Shown in pieces: positions 44,270 to 55,697 of a stretch of DNA of 64,000 nucleotides; position 1 is the first letter of the stretch; the number at the start of each line of letters is the position of its first letter. Source of the stretch: Odontocerum albicorne (taxonomy: Eukaryota > Arthropoda > Insecta > Trichoptera > Odontoceridae); NCBI GenBank assembly GCA_949825065.1, contig OX463844.1, forward strand, positions 3,308,215-3,372,214. Reading direction: 5' to 3'. The notes beneath the pieces are model-generated. The model saw nothing but the letters and a program-made list of their open reading frames with translations. It was not told where the DNA came from and did no database searches. The position numbers were made by a program, and so were the translations under genes.

Positions 44270-44505
44270 AAAAAGGGTAAAACATTTTTTTAGATGAAAA
44301 ATGAAAAAAAGGGTAAAACATTTTTTTAGATGAAAAATGAAAAAAAGGGTAAAACATTTTTTTTAGATGAAAAATGAAAAAAAGGGTAAAACATTTTTTT
44401 AGATGAAAAATGAAAAAAAGGGTAAAACATTTTTTTAGATGAAAAATGAAAAAAAGGGTAAAACATTTTTTTAGATGAAAAATGAAAAAAAGGGTAAAAC
44501 ATTTA
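44270..44505. repeat. 36-bp tandem repeat, 7 copies
   Basis: AAAAAAAGGGTAAAACATTT recurs with GGG at 44275, 44311, 44347, 44384, 44420, 44456 and 44492. The minus-strand 100-codon ORF of KCFTLFFIFHLK repeats is an artefact of a 36-bp period. Confidence 0.97.
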
Positions 44506-44950
44506 ACGATTTTTTTCTTTGGTATCAACTATAATTATTATTTTTTTTATTAAGAAACTGTATATGATTTTTGTTTCAGATTTACGAAAGGGTTTCAATC
44601 ATGTCGACCAGCTCACCCCCCTTTTTTACAAAATATAACAGCTAATAACATCTTGAATTTAAACTTTTTTTTTTCAAAAAATTTTTTGTACATTCTCAAA
44701 TCATCAATAAACATACTGTTAAAAATGTTCATTAAAAATTTTTTGTTTTTTTTTTATTTAGTCTGAAAAAACGCCCGAAATTCACACCTCCAGAGTGGAA
44801 TACCCACTTAACCAAATGTAGTATAAAAATATTAAAAACTGCACGTAGCAATAAAATATTCATTGTAAATATGGTAATTATTTTGCAAATACAAACTTAT
44901 ATTATATCCTTTAGAAAAAAACAGTTCGTCATGTATATATTTTTATTTTT
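44506..44950. other. Unassigned AT-rich stretch
   Basis: It includes the segment 44779-44812, similar to the right flank of the 15332 array. Confidence 0.35.
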
Positions 44951-44961
44951 GATATTTCACC

Positions 44962-45398
44962 ATACATGAACATCCAAAGCAAGGTGAGAATATACAAGAC
45001 CCGTGTCCACCCCATAATGACATACAGCATAGAATCCAGAGCCTACACTGTCTGAACCAAAAATCTCCTTTGATCCAGCGAAATGAAGGTACTCAGGAGT
45101 ATCTTGGCAAAACCCTTTGTGATAGAGTACGAAACACAGAAATCCGAAGGATGTGCGAGGTTGAAGATGTGGTCAGATGGGGACGACAGAGAAGAAAGTT
45201 CTGGAACGAACATGTATCCAGAATGGCGGAACTAAGAGCCGTAAGATAGGCCAGGGGCAGTATCCTCCAAGCAAGCAGACCTCCAGGACGACCTCCCAAA
45301 AGATGGAAAAATAGCTGGCAGTTGACGTCACAAGAGGGAAACGATGATGCAGGACCATAACAGGCCAACAGGCCTACAAGAAGAGGAAGAAAGAAGAA
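44962..45398 (+). pseudogene. RTE-type LINE 3' copy with 11-bp TSD
   Basis: GATATTTCACC flanks it at 44951-44961 and 45399-45409. Frames give NIQSKVRIYKTRVHPIMTYS, EMKVLRSILAKTLCDRVRNT, RRKFWNEHVSRMAELRAVR and SRPPGRPPKRWKNSWQL, broken by stops and one frameshift. GAAGAAG ends the element. Confidence 0.88.
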
Positions 45399-45409
45399 GA
45401 TATTTCACC

Positions 45410-45659
45410 CATTTGGAACTATGCGAAAAGAGACTCCTTTGTATACTAATACAATGGACTTCTAGACACGACAGTGGAATGAACTTCCATGAGTTATCAT
45501 GTATACTTTTATCTTAATAACTCTCATAGAAAATATAGTACGATAATACACCATATGAGGAAGTTTAGAAAACCCCCGTGGCAGTTTTTAAAGACTGATT
45601 TATCTGGTTGACGACCTAAACCAAGAACTATGCAATTTATAACAAGAATGAATGTCTAG
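45410..45659. other. Unassigned
   Basis: No feature was recognised. Confidence 0.4.
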
Positions 45660-45872
45660 ACGACTTCCATGACCTAGTTGATAAGACAGCTGTCTTTTAA
45701 CCCAGGGGTTACGGGCTGGATTCCGTCGGGAACTTAAGTTTTTTTTAAGGATTCCTGTCTGGTTTTCACTTAAGGTATTTTTTTAGATCTTTCTGGTTGA
45801 GTGGAAGATATTGCCACAAGGCTTACCAGGTTGTATTGTTTGCAACAAAAATGTAATAAAATACAATACAAT
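45660..45872 (+). repeat. SINE-A copy, near full length
   Basis: CCATGACCTAGTTGATAAG, then GGGGTTACGGGCTGGATTCC, then TTTTCACTTAAGG, GGAAGATATTGCCACAAGGC and CAACAAAAATGTAATAAAA. It ends in an ATACAATACA tail. Confidence 0.8.
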
Positions 45873-46984
45873 GAATGGATTCAGATATGGAAAAGCATGA
45901 CGTGTGTACAGTTTAAAAACTACATAAATCATATACAATAAATAGGTTTCGATTCTGCAAAGTAACTTGCATCTCGTTCTACAAGTGAGCCCATGTGTTT
46001 TCCATATCTCAAGATCTATCCATAAAATTCCCAAAAAATCCAATTTATGTTCTATGTAAGCGTTGTTCCACTAAAAACAAATCTAAGTTCTTTACCACTG
46101 TAAAATAAGTTTTCGACAATTACGTAAGTCTGCTTGGTGAAGTTTGATAATATTTTGTGGTATACATACCATGCATATTTTAAACTCAAATATATATGTT
46201 AATATTAAATAATTTTAAACAATGACTGTAGTTTATTATTACTACTGCTTTTGTATCTCCATGTTAGTTTAAGATAAAGTTTTGTATTTTTTGTCAATAA
46301 TTTTAAGTACTTGTATAACTTGTCACATATTCATTTGCATATAAACGACACTGTTGTGTCGTTAATGAAATAAAATATCTTCTAAAAAAAATAATACAAT
46401 ATATAGATCTTGGGTCCTAAAGGAAAAATAAAAATTCTTTAGTCACTTCACACTTGTAACTTGTACGCTTTGTGATTGAAATTTGAAATATATTGGCAAT
46501 GGTTTTTATAAAAAATCAAAATTTTTCGTATGATTTTCATCATTTTTACACATTTAAATTTATACAAAGCCTTGGTAAAAATAAAAGTTAAAAAAACTGT
46601 TATATTGACTCGAACAAAATTGAACCTTTTTTTTACTTGTTGAAGCTTGCTTACACTTTTCTTTGGTATTGCTGCCTTTTGCTCTTGATTGTACACGATG
46701 ATGGAGTCATAGGGCAAATAATAAAAAGGTTAGAAATGTAAAGAAAAGATTTGAGATACGAATTTCTATGAATACAAAGGAAGTCAAATAAGTTCAACAG
46801 GATAAGAGATAAAAAAAGAGTTGTCCTTTGAGTCTAATTTGACAAGATCTTTTGACGAAATTTCGTACTATTATTATTGTAGAGATTTAATGCTTTTGTT
46901 GGAACAAATATGCAAAAGTAATCTGTAGGTTTCTTTGCAGAAATTTGCAATTTATTGTACAACACATTTTACTATCATCGTCGT
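45873..46984. other. Unassigned; minus ORF 46448-46717
   Basis: The 89-codon minus ORF starts MPYDSIIVYNQEQKAAIPKK SVSKLQQ-like and then turns Lys/Phe-rich. The first 28 residues look protein-like, but there is no matching splice acceptor upstream. The rest is AT-rich. Confidence 0.25.
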
Positions 46985-47315
46985 GGCTGGACCTCGTACT
47001 CGAGGACGACATCGGCATTCCATCGTTAATCCAGCTGAAGAGCGAAGCTGTGCTCTGGTTTTTTTTTAAGTGAGTGACCTGTTGCACACCAGCAAACTCA
47101 CTGATCATACCACTGTAATGGGTCCGATGGCACATTAAAGTAAGATGATGTGTGCCCACCGGCATGTATTATATATATAAAAAAAAAAGATATGACTGAA
47201 GTCATAGGTATCCTTATACCACCGAATACCATGCGGAAAAACTGTGACTGTTTAATTCGAGGTGAGTAGCACAGCGCAGTAATCAAACCGGCTACCAGTA
47301 CGTTACCGTCATGCA
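46985..47315 (-). repeat. SINE-B copy 3
   Basis: The plus strand shows CTGGACCTCGTACTCGAGGA, CACCAGCAAACTCACTGATC, ACTGAAGTCATAGGTATCC and AATCAAACCGGCTACCAG, in the order and orientation of the copy at 10190-10557. Confidence 0.75.
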
Positions 47316-47329
47316 CCTCAACGATTTTA

Positions 47330-47505
47330 TGTACAGTAAAATCTAGTAGGTTTATTGCCATGTGGCAATTGTTTTCACCAGAAACATTTTAATGAAGTCT
47401 AGTGATAACTAAACTGGACCTATTTTTTAAAGAAAGTATTCCAGTAGGAATAGAACCTGTAGCAGGTTGGTAAAACATCTATATTCCCACCCGAGGATTG
47501 TGGTT
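47330..47505 (-). repeat. SINE-A copy adjoining a piggyBac MITE
   Basis: GTACAGTAAAATCTAGTAGG, TTGCCATGTGGCAATTG, CCAGTAGGAATAGAACCTGT and GGTTGGTAAAACATC are the complement of SINE-A. A second B-box-like word follows at 47495. Confidence 0.65.
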
Positions 47506-47512
47506 TCGATTC

Positions 47513-47993
47513 GATTAAATTTGAAGTCAAAAGTGATAATAATTAAAATGCAATTGCTGAAAACATGAAAAACAACATCGAACGACGTTTACAAAATGGG
47601 CGAAGCGACCCCCTTGAACGAAAGCCCGCTTGCTACTAAGTGAGAGAAGCGAGCGAATTGAGATTCTATTTCTTACGTTGCCATATACCGCAGTAGAGTG
47701 AGATGTGAATAACATCGCTTCCTCAGCCATAGCGGTTATTTTAGAATGAATATACCTACGTCACACACTGGCACACGTTTGATTGTATTGGTGAATTTAT
47801 TCTCGATTTTCACAAAATATCTCTGATGTTGCCGATAAGTGCTAATTATTATTAATATTATTTTTTTCATTCAACGCTTAAATGTATTACGGAGGAATAC
47901 CTAAAATCTGAACCCAGTATTTATTATATTTATAGAGATATTAAAGTTTTTAGAAGCAATGTGTACTAGTTCCACATGACAGGACAGGAAGGG
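47513..47993 (-). mobile_element. piggyBac-type MITE, copy 2, one end lost
   Basis: It is the inverted equivalent of 4186-4668. The right end AGGACAGGAAGGG abuts TTAA (47994-47997). The last 130 bp of the family consensus are missing at the left, where SINE sequence begins. The 67-codon minus ORF corresponds to that in copy 1 but the two differ by frameshifts, so neither is a gene. Confidence 0.88.
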
Positions 47994-47997
47994 TTAA

Positions 47998-48942
47998 ACA
48001 AATGACTGGTTGAATTTCCATTTGTCGACGCTGGGCATAAAATAATAATCTACTCGTATATGTTACACTATGAACCAATTGAACTGCGCTCGTCAAAAAT
48101 AAAGTTATCTGCAAATCTATTTAATGTCTAGCCTGCTTAAGTGACCTTACCTTTACGTCATGATTTCTTACGCGAATATACGAGTATAATATGTTTAATT
48201 GAAGTACTCGTAGATACTAGTTTTGTCGGTAACATTGCGCCGACATGCTATTTTTCACTAGCCAGAGGTATTGTCTGTCAAAACAGCCTAGAGATTTAAT
48301 TTTATACCGGCTTCAAAGTCCTGAATCATTTTAAAGGCTTTATTTGTTAGAATATTTGAGGCAGCCGGCGCTTAATGGTTCCACTCGGGTGTCTCCTCTG
48401 AGTCACCATCCATTAAGATTGTCAACACTTTAAAATTTTCAGTTTTATAAAATTTTGTTAAAAATCATATTTTAGTGAAAATTTTTCAGCGGTTTTTTTT
48501 TTATAACTCAATAATTGAACATGTATAAAAATAGACAAATGTCTGAAAAATACTCAGAACAATACATTAAGGCTCACTTCAAATTCTTTTGGAATGATTC
48601 CACTTTTTATAATTTTTTTCCATCCTAATTGACATTTGGGACCGTGGATTAGTAATGATTTTAGCTTGGCTTAGGTTGGTTTTATTTGAAGGCCTTTCAT
48701 TTTAATTTATTATTTTTTTGTTATAAATAATTGAAGCGTTCTTGGAGAGCCAGACGTTATGAAAAACTTCTATATACTCGTACATTTCACTCTTGACTAT
48801 CGTTTATTTAGCACTACACCAGGACATGTAGAAATCTGTTATATGATTTAATTATTTCAGCGCGCGGCTCATTTTATTTACAAAAAATGATATAATGCGA
48901 TATCTGTCGTTACGAATGAGAACTATATAAATTTTAGACGAC
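47998..48942. other. Unassigned; cluster of four footprint 8-mers
   Basis: TACTCGTA at 48051, 48205 and 48775 and TACGAGTA at 48179. No ORF or repeat match was found. Confidence 0.5.
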
Positions 48943-49385
48943 AATAATGTGACTAAAAAACAGAGAATTATGGATTCAACAAATGTTCATTAATGTGACT
49001 AAAAAAATAGAGATTTATAAATGTTCAGTATTGTGACTGTAAAAAAGTAGTAAATTATGGATTTTATAAATGTTCAATAATGTGACTATATAAAAGTAGA
49101 GAATGATGTGTTTTATAAATGTGCACTAATGAGATTATAAAAAAATTGGGAATTATGGAATTTATAAATGTCCAACAATGTGACTAAAAAAATATTAAAT
49201 AATGGATTCTATAAATGTGACTGAAAAAAGTAGTAAAATTATGGACTATATAAAATATGACTGAATAAAGTAGAGAATTATGGATTTTATGAATGTTCAA
49301 TAAAGTGACTAAAAAAGTAGAATTATGGATTTTATAAATATTCAATAATGTGACTAAAAAAGTAAAGAATTATGGATTTAAAATG
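48943..49385. repeat. Degenerate tandem repeat of about 45-60 bp, 8-9 copies
   Basis: The core AATGTGACTAAAAAAGTAGA, then ATTATGGATTTTATAAATG recurs through the region with many substitutions and indels. It is an old, decayed minisatellite compared with the near-perfect arrays elsewhere. Confidence 0.85.
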
Positions 49386-49649
49386 TTGCTCATTCTACAC
49401 GTAAAAGATATAATTCATTAAGACAAGTTGCTTTTATGAAACCAAGGTTTATTGGGTTTTTATCTGAAGATTTTTTTATATACACGTATATGCAGATGGG
49501 TTATTTTATTTTTGAATTACGTCTTAAACTTTTTTCGGTTTCATTTAAACTCATACAAAATGACGAGATATGTCTTCAATCATCTGAGATTGGGTGAAAT
49601 GTGGATTGGGTCCTTTTTGTTTTATTACATCCAATCATTTATGTAAATT
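49386..49649. other. Unassigned
   Basis: The plus ORF 49452-49646 is unrecognised. Confidence 0.35.
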
Positions 49650-49745
49650 ACAGTTGATTTAATTAAGTCCCGAATTAGAGCGCCCTTGGAGAGTCTGCTC
49701 TAAACGGCGGTTTATAAATTTCCCTATTGTTATTATTTTTATTAA
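49650..49745 (+). repeat. Dispersed repeat C, copy 4, partial
   Basis: AAGTCCCGAATTAGAGCGCC, then TGCTCTAAACGGCGG, then TATAAATTTCC with an ATT-rich end. Confidence 0.65.
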
Positions 49746-49749
49746 ATAT

Positions 49750-49868
49750 TTCGATAGGTGTCTAATACCAGGGTCAAATAATAATCATTATGTATCCTAG
49801 TATTTTGTAAGGTGTCTTATATCAGTGTCAAAGAATAATCTTTATGTTATACTCGTATTTTGGTAGAT
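49750..49868. repeat. Diverged direct duplication of about 55 bp
   Basis: GGTGTCTAATACCAGGGTCA and GGTGTCTTATATCAGTGTCA start the two copies, each ending in TAGTATTTTG/TCGTATTTTGG. The second carries TACTCGTA at 49850. Confidence 0.75.
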
Positions 49869-50234
49869 GTATTTTATTAATCAACATCGTACGCATCAAG
49901 TAAGTGCAGCTAGAATTGTAGTCTGCTTTGTAATCAGACGCCATAAAATAGACACCTGCCTGTATCTTGTTGGAGTTATCTATAATTAGTAATGCTATCT
50001 ATTCAGATATCCATTGTTTTGTTTTCCGATTGTAGCGTTATGCATTTCAAATAAAGGGTAGATAAAATCATATCTCTACTATTTATGAGTATTCACGAAC
50101 GTCCATATTATGAGCCCTCCATTTATAAAATATTTTATAAATTCTACCAACAATAAGAAAAACACAATGACAATTTATATACTCCTCTTTAGAAAGCAAA
50201 CGCTACTCGCTAAGTCGCCCTAACACGAGATTCG
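49869..50234. other. Unassigned
   Basis: No feature was recognised. Confidence 0.4.
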
Positions 50235-50345
50235 AATTTACTTTTTGACTAATTTACTCGATTTTACTTGTGGGGAGTATCGGGAATCGAACCCGTAACA
50301 CCTTGTTTGAATTCAAACACCTTACTAACTGGACCTCGGAGTCCG
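50235..50345 (-). repeat. tRNA-like SINE head
   Basis: On the minus strand CCGAGGTCCAGTTAGTAAGG (A box) and GTTACGGGTTCGATTCCCGA (B box) are well preserved; no tail was found. Confidence 0.65.
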
Positions 50346-50469
50346 TTATTATTGATTTATCATATTTATTCCCAAGGGTTTTATTAAAATATTCGATTTA
50401 ATACATTTTTTTAAAATGGTAATCCTACTTTTTTAAATGGCTAGTTTCCAAGTAGCTTTAATTGGGTTA

Positions 50470-50560
50470 AATGAGTAAATCATTTCTAGCATAGTTGGTA
50501 AAAAGCTTGACTTCCATCTGGGGGTTAAAGGTTCGATTTTCGATGCTACTCGTAAACGAA
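50470..50560 (+). repeat. tRNA-like SINE head with footprint 8-mer
   Basis: TAGCATAGTTGGTAAAAAGC and AAAGGTTCGATTTTCGATGC are the boxes. TACTCGTA at 50546-50553 interrupts the sequence after GATGC, compared with the related copy at 28135, which runs straight into AACCGAAAA. Confidence 0.65.
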
Positions 50561-51264
50561 AAAAAAATTGAAAAAAGTGTCTCAGTTTTGCAAAAGAGAC
50601 TGTCTGATAATAATACTGAAAAGCGCTAGATGTGTGCTAATGTTGTTGCCTCTTTACGTGCGGTTTTGTATTACCAACATGTAGGATGAAAACCGCTAGT
50701 TACGTAACTATCTATTCAAGTGTTTCTTAACGTGAAGACTCGATGATTGGGGCCGAAGACAATATCGATCCCCGACCACACTTTTGACACATCCGTATCA
50801 ACATGTCAGATACGTGGATGGGTAACATAATAATAAATAAATATAAAATTATTCATGACTTAATAAAATAAACCGTTAAAAAATACATCCATTAAATTTC
50901 ATTTGAATGGCGTCAAATAGAAATAGATAGATTGGTGTTGTTTTTATGTTTTAGAAAGGAAATTAGCACAGGTGGAGCCGTCAGGTGTAACCAGAGCCAT
51001 CAGATAAGCACTAATAACAATATTTTGGTTGACAAAGGTTTCGGTATATGAGCACATCATCGAGGCCATAGAACTTTTATTGTGTATGTTTTATTCATGC
51101 ATCCAAATTAGGAAAGTCATTCTAAATTTAAATTATTTACATAATACTAATAATGAATAGGGGATTTGTATAGTACTAAATTTTATAGTATCATATATTG
51201 TGTGAAAAAACTATACTCCTGAAGTATTTGAACTATGATATATAAAATGGCTTTTTTTATTGCT
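50561..51264. other. Unassigned
   Basis: No ORF or repeat match was found. Confidence 0.4.
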
Positions 51265-51430
51265 TTATATTGTTTTTCATTACGTTGTATACAGTACAAT
51301 TTGGTGCATTTATTGTCACGTAGTGATTTCTTTCAACCAATCAAAAACATGTTAAACAAGCCTCAAGTGATAAGCAGGTTGGTACTTTTTTTAAAGTTTT
51401 AGTACCAATGGAATCCGAAACAAATCTTAC
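51265..51430 (-). repeat. SINE-A copy, head degraded
   Basis: TTGTATACAGTACAATTTGG, TTCTTTCAACCAATCAAAAA and CAATGGAATCCGAAAC are the complement of tail, middle and B box. Confidence 0.65.
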
Positions 51431-51484
51431 GAATTATAATGCCAATTCAATCAATTATACGAGTATAGGTAAAATTATATAGGA

Positions 51485-51590
51485 ACAATTATATAGGTAC
51501 AATTATATTGGTACAATCATACAGGTACAATTACATAGGTACAATTATATAGGTACAATCATACAGGTACAATTACATAGGTACAATTAT
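51485..51590. repeat. 14-bp tandem repeat with 42-bp higher order
   Basis: ACAATTATATAGGT-like units repeat about 7.5 times. The order TATA-, CATACA-, TACATA-type recurs every third unit, so the repeat unit has become 42 bp. It begins just after a TACGAGTA (51458). Confidence 0.9.
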
Positions 51591-51604
51591 TATAAATAAA
51601 ATAT

Positions 51605-51850
51605 ACAAATATTCTTTTTCTTTTTCTTGCAGCCTGGCAGGATTATTGCCATAGGAAAATCTCTCCTAACCAACCAGAGATGTGTTAAAGATGTACGTGA
51701 AAACCAAACTGACTTTTAGTTTAAAATGCCTTACATGAGATGTAGACTGAAATGTTTTTTTTTAAATCTGGGTTCCAACGGGAATCGAGCCCGTAACTCC
51801 TCAGGCTGGAATACAGGGGTCATACTAGCTAGGTCATGAAGGTCTTCGTT
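51605..51850 (-). repeat. SINE-A copy, near full length
   Basis: CAGGATTATTGCCATAGG, CCAACCAGAGATGTGTTAAA, GGGTTCCAACGGGAATCGAG and ACTAGCTAGGTCATGAAGG are the complement of the family, head at the right. Confidence 0.8.
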
Positions 51851-51904
51851 CAAGTGGTATGGAAGAAAAAAATATAAATTTAAAGCTAAATATATAAATC
51901 GTAC

Positions 51905-52110
51905 TCGTTGGTAAAACGCTTTTTTTTTACCTGGGGTTACGGGTTTGATTCACGTTGGAACCAAGATTTAAAAAAAAAAGATTCCACTCGGGGTTCAGGT
52001 AAGAAGGTATTTTAACATATTTCTTGTCAGTTAGAAGAGATTGTCATATGGAGATAAGTTTGCCAAGTTGTACTGTATGCAACAAAAGTTGTATAATAGG
52101 ATTTGAGTAT
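51905..52110 (+). repeat. SINE-A copy, near full length
   Basis: CGTTGGTAAAACGC, GGGGTTACGGGTTTGATTCA, AGAAGAGATTGTCATATGG, AAGTTTGCCAAGTTGTACTG and GCAACAAAAGTTGTATAATA. It lies in opposite orientation to, and 55 bp from, the previous copy. Confidence 0.78.
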
Positions 52111-52599
52111 GTTGTTCTCAATATAAGTACCTTATTTAATAGCCGCAGTCAGTTCCTTCATATCTTTGAACTCAATTTACATATTTATATTATTTATTTA
52201 GATAATAAACGAATAAATGTATTTTATAACAAAAATAAAAGAGCCAGTAGTGAGTGCTCAACGTATTAAGAAGGACAACATTTATTAAAAATAATCAGAA
52301 ATAAACAGGTATCAAATCCTATAAAATCACATGTCATCAACACAATACGGGGCAGCCACAGGCGTACAGCCCGCACTGTGCAAAAAATACAAACACAAAA
52401 GACAAATCATTAAAAAGACAAATTGAAAACAAAATATAAAATACGGAATCAGGTGCAACTTTACAAATCTCCTTCAGCAGACGGGAAAAAAATCACTAGA
52501 ATTGATTTAAAAAAACTACAATAGTTAATTTAACATCAGTTCAAAAAAGTTCTTCAAAAGCTTTCGTAAGACTCTCCTTATAGGTCAACGTAATATATA
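52111..52599. other. Unassigned
   Basis: AT-rich with a GC-richer patch at 52345-52380. No match was found. Confidence 0.4.
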
Positions 52600-52740
52600 T
52601 ACGGTATAATATTTTTAATCTATTAATAATAATGGGGTCAAGTTCCCAGTTAGAGCGCATTTGAGGAGAGTTTTCTCTCTAAACAGCGATTTGTAAATTA
52701 TCATTTTATTATTATTATTAATATAATAAAATATAATTAA
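52600..52740 (+). repeat. Dispersed repeat C, copy 5
   Basis: CCAGTTAGAGCGCATTTGAG, then TTTTCTCTCTAAACAGCG, then (ATT)n. A further inverted scrap lies at 53118-53162 (AACGCCGCTTAGAGAGTAC). Confidence 0.65.
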
Positions 52741-53117
52741 AAATAAATAACCATATTTTTTTATATTAAATACTGGTAGATTTTAATAATTCTAATGGGA
52801 GGTCTAACTTTTTATCATTTTACGCAAGCGTATAAATATTTATTTTATATTTATAATCAGAACCATTAAATATTGGATCGTTTAAATATTAAAAGTGGTT
52901 TTACGAGGTGCTTTCGGTTTTCTCTGGCCAGCCGATTGGATATTACCGAATGTTTCAGCTGCACTTATAAATAACCAACAGCTACAGTTCCAACACTTCC
53001 GTAATCCCGACTGCTGGACGAGATAAGCTCTCGTGTTTATGAATATGACCCCTTTGATTCTATTTTTTTTTTGTGTGGTCACTTTTTCTTATCTGACTAC
53101 AGTACATTATCCGAATA
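52741..53117. other. Unassigned; GC-richer 52890-53045
   Basis: Both strands have short open frames here: plus WPADWILPNVSAALINNQQL, minus SAGQRKPKAPRKTTFNI. Neither is recognised. A TATAAATAAC at about 52967 could be chance. Confidence 0.3.
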
Positions 53118-53221
53118 ACAATTATTGAACGCCGCTTAGAGAGTACACTCTTCTCAAGGATTTTTTGTATTTTCCACATTGCACGGATTTCTTTAGTTAC
53201 AAAAAGAGGGTTTTCTGGTTT

Positions 53222-55310
53222 ATTCGTAAGGAATAATATCAGCTGTGATACTTTTCATATTTTGTTACTCACTTTGTTCAATATCTCAATATCACGTATG
53301 GCTGAAAACGTTTAGCCATGATATTCGATCTGTTAGTTGGATTTTTACTACGTCTGCTACTAGTTTGTTTAATCGTAAGGAATAATATCAGCTGGGATGC
53401 TTTTCATATTTTGTCACTCACTTTGTTAAATATCTCAATACCTCGTTTGGCTGAAAACATTTAGCAATGATATTCGATCTGTTAGTTGGAATTTTACTAC
53501 GTCTACTACTAGTTTGTTTAATCGTAAGGAAAAATATCAGCTGGGATGCTTTTCATGTTTTGTCACTCACTTTGCTCAGTATCACGTTTGACTGAAAACG
53601 TTTAGTTATGATATTCGATCTGTTAGTTGGAATTTTATTACGTCTGCTACTAGTTTGATTAATCGTAAGGAATAATATCAGCTGGGATGTTTTTCATATT
53701 TTGTCACTCACTTTGTTAAATATCTCAATACCTCGTTTGGCTGAAAACATTTAGCAATGATATTCGATCTGTTAGTTGGAATTTTACTACGTCTACTACT
53801 AGTTTGTTTAATCGTAAGGAAAAATGTCAGCTGGGATGCTTTTCATGTTTTGTCACTCACTTTGCTCAGTATCACGTTTGACTGAAAACGTTTAGTTATG
53901 ATATTCGATCTGTTAGTTGGAATTTTACTACGTCTGCTACTAGTTTGATTAATCGTAAGGAATAATATCAGCTGGGATGCTTTTCATATTTTGTCACTCA
54001 CTTTGTTCAATATCTCAATACCACGTTTGGCTGAAAACGTTTAGCCATGATAATTTTACTACGTCTGCTTCTAGTTTGTTTAATCGTAAGGAATAATATC
54101 AGCTGTGATGCTTTTCATAATTTGTCACTCACTTTGCTCAATATCACGTTTGACTGAAAACGTTTAGCTATGATATTCGATCTGTTAGTTGGAATTTTAC
54201 AACGTCTGCTACTAGTTTGTTTAATCGTAAGGAATAATATCAGCTGGGATGCTTTTCATATTTTGTCACTCGCTTTGTTCAATATCTCAATATCACGTTT
54301 GACTGAAAACGTTTAGTTATGATATTCGATCTGTTTGTTGGAATTTTACTACGTGTGCTACTAGTTTATTTAATCGTACGGAATACTATCAGCTGGGACG
54401 TTTTTTTATATTTTGTTACTCACTTTGTTAAATATCTCAATATCACGTTTGGCTGAAAACGTTTAGCCATGATATTCGATCTGTTAGTTGGAATTTTACT
54501 ACGTCTGCTACTAGTTTGTTTAATCGTAAAGAATAATATCAGCTTAGATGCTTTTTATATTTTGTCACTCACTTTGCTCAATATCTCAATATCACGTTTG
54601 ACTGAAAACGTTTAGCTATGATATTCGATCGGTTAGTTGGAGTTTTACTACGTCTGCTACTAGTTTGTTTAATCGTAAGGAATAATATCAGCTGGGATGC
54701 TTTTCATATTTTGTCACTCACTTTGTTCAATATCTCAATATCACGTTTGACTGAAAACGTTTAGCCATGATATTCGTTCTGTTAGTTGGATTTTTACTAC
54801 GTCTGCTTCTAGTTTGTTTAATCGTAAGGAATAATATCAGCTGGGATGCTTTTCATATTTTGTCACTCACTTTGTTCAATATCTCAATATCACGTTTGAC
54901 TGAAAACGTTTAGCCATGATATTCGATCTGTTAGTTGGAATTTTACTACGTCTGCTACTAGTTTGTTTAATCGTTAGGAAGAATATCAGCCAAGATTCTT
55001 CTCGTATTGCTAGGCAATCCCAAGAATATATCCGCAGTGTCACTTCTGAGTGGTTCAATATTTCTATACCACGCGTTGCTGAGTATTTAGCCATGATATT
55101 CGTTCTGTTAGTTGATATTTTAACACGTGTGCGAATAGTTAGTAAGATCGTGAGGGAAAATATCAGCCAGGATTGTTTTCATACTGCTAGATGGTGCCGA
55201 GAATAATATACGTCACTCAAGTGTTTAAATATTTCCATATAACGTGAGACTGATTCTTTAGCCACGATATTTATTGTTTAAATTTGTATGTTGAACAGAG
55301 GGTAACTCTA
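53222..55310 (-). repeat. 149-bp satellite derived from a LINE ORF 3' end
   Basis: About 14 units. TAATCGTAAGGAATAATATC marks unit starts at 53371, 53520, 53661, 53810, 53951, 54082, 54223, 54372, 54522, 54671, 54820 and 54969; periods are 149 bp, or 141 and 131 where AATATCTC or more is deleted. On the minus strand a unit reads NRSNIMAKRFQSNVI and GAGATATTGAAC..., which is the RTNIMAKHSVTRGIEIL segment and last codons of the LINE at 17215-18468. The rightmost unit (54969-55310) is the longest and closest to the LINE. Blocks 53371-53660 and 53661-53950 are almost the same dimer. Confidence 0.95.
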
Positions 55311-55610
55311 TATTTGAAGAGTAAAACTCACAAACCACATAACAACCATGCTTTTGATTTTTATTTTTTTTTATGAAAAAACAGTCTATTAACAAGCGAC
55401 AATATACCCATAAATGGCATGTATGTGAATTCAAACTATAAAAATAACTTTATATAATTGTATATTTTTTTTATTTTTCACAAATAAAACGTTTTGAAGA
55501 ATATTTGCAGTTATTTTCTTATAACTCTTTACGTATTTTTTGGCTATTAAGTGGTTTATGAATTTTACTACTTAAGTTAGTGAAGACATTTAACTTATTG
55601 CTTCAATTGT
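55311..55610. other. Unassigned
   Basis: AT-rich, with no feature seen. Confidence 0.45.
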
Positions 55611-55697
55611 AGTAGGAATATCACGATGAATTCTTACACTCTTGTTTCGAGTTCAGTAGGAATATCACGATGAATTCTTACACTCTTGTTTCGAGGT
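55611..55697. repeat. 44-bp direct duplication
   Basis: AGTAGGAATATCACGATGAA starts at 55611 and 55655. The two copies are nearly identical. Confidence 0.92.

Noticed and set aside
44226..44528. 100-codon minus ORF of KCFTLFFIFHLK repeats
   Set aside because: A 36-bp array in register with codons; low-complexity artefact.
46448..46717. Minus ORF starting PYDSIIVYNQEQKAAIPKK considered as an exon
   Set aside because: No splice acceptor upstream and the frame becomes low-complexity; too weak to call.
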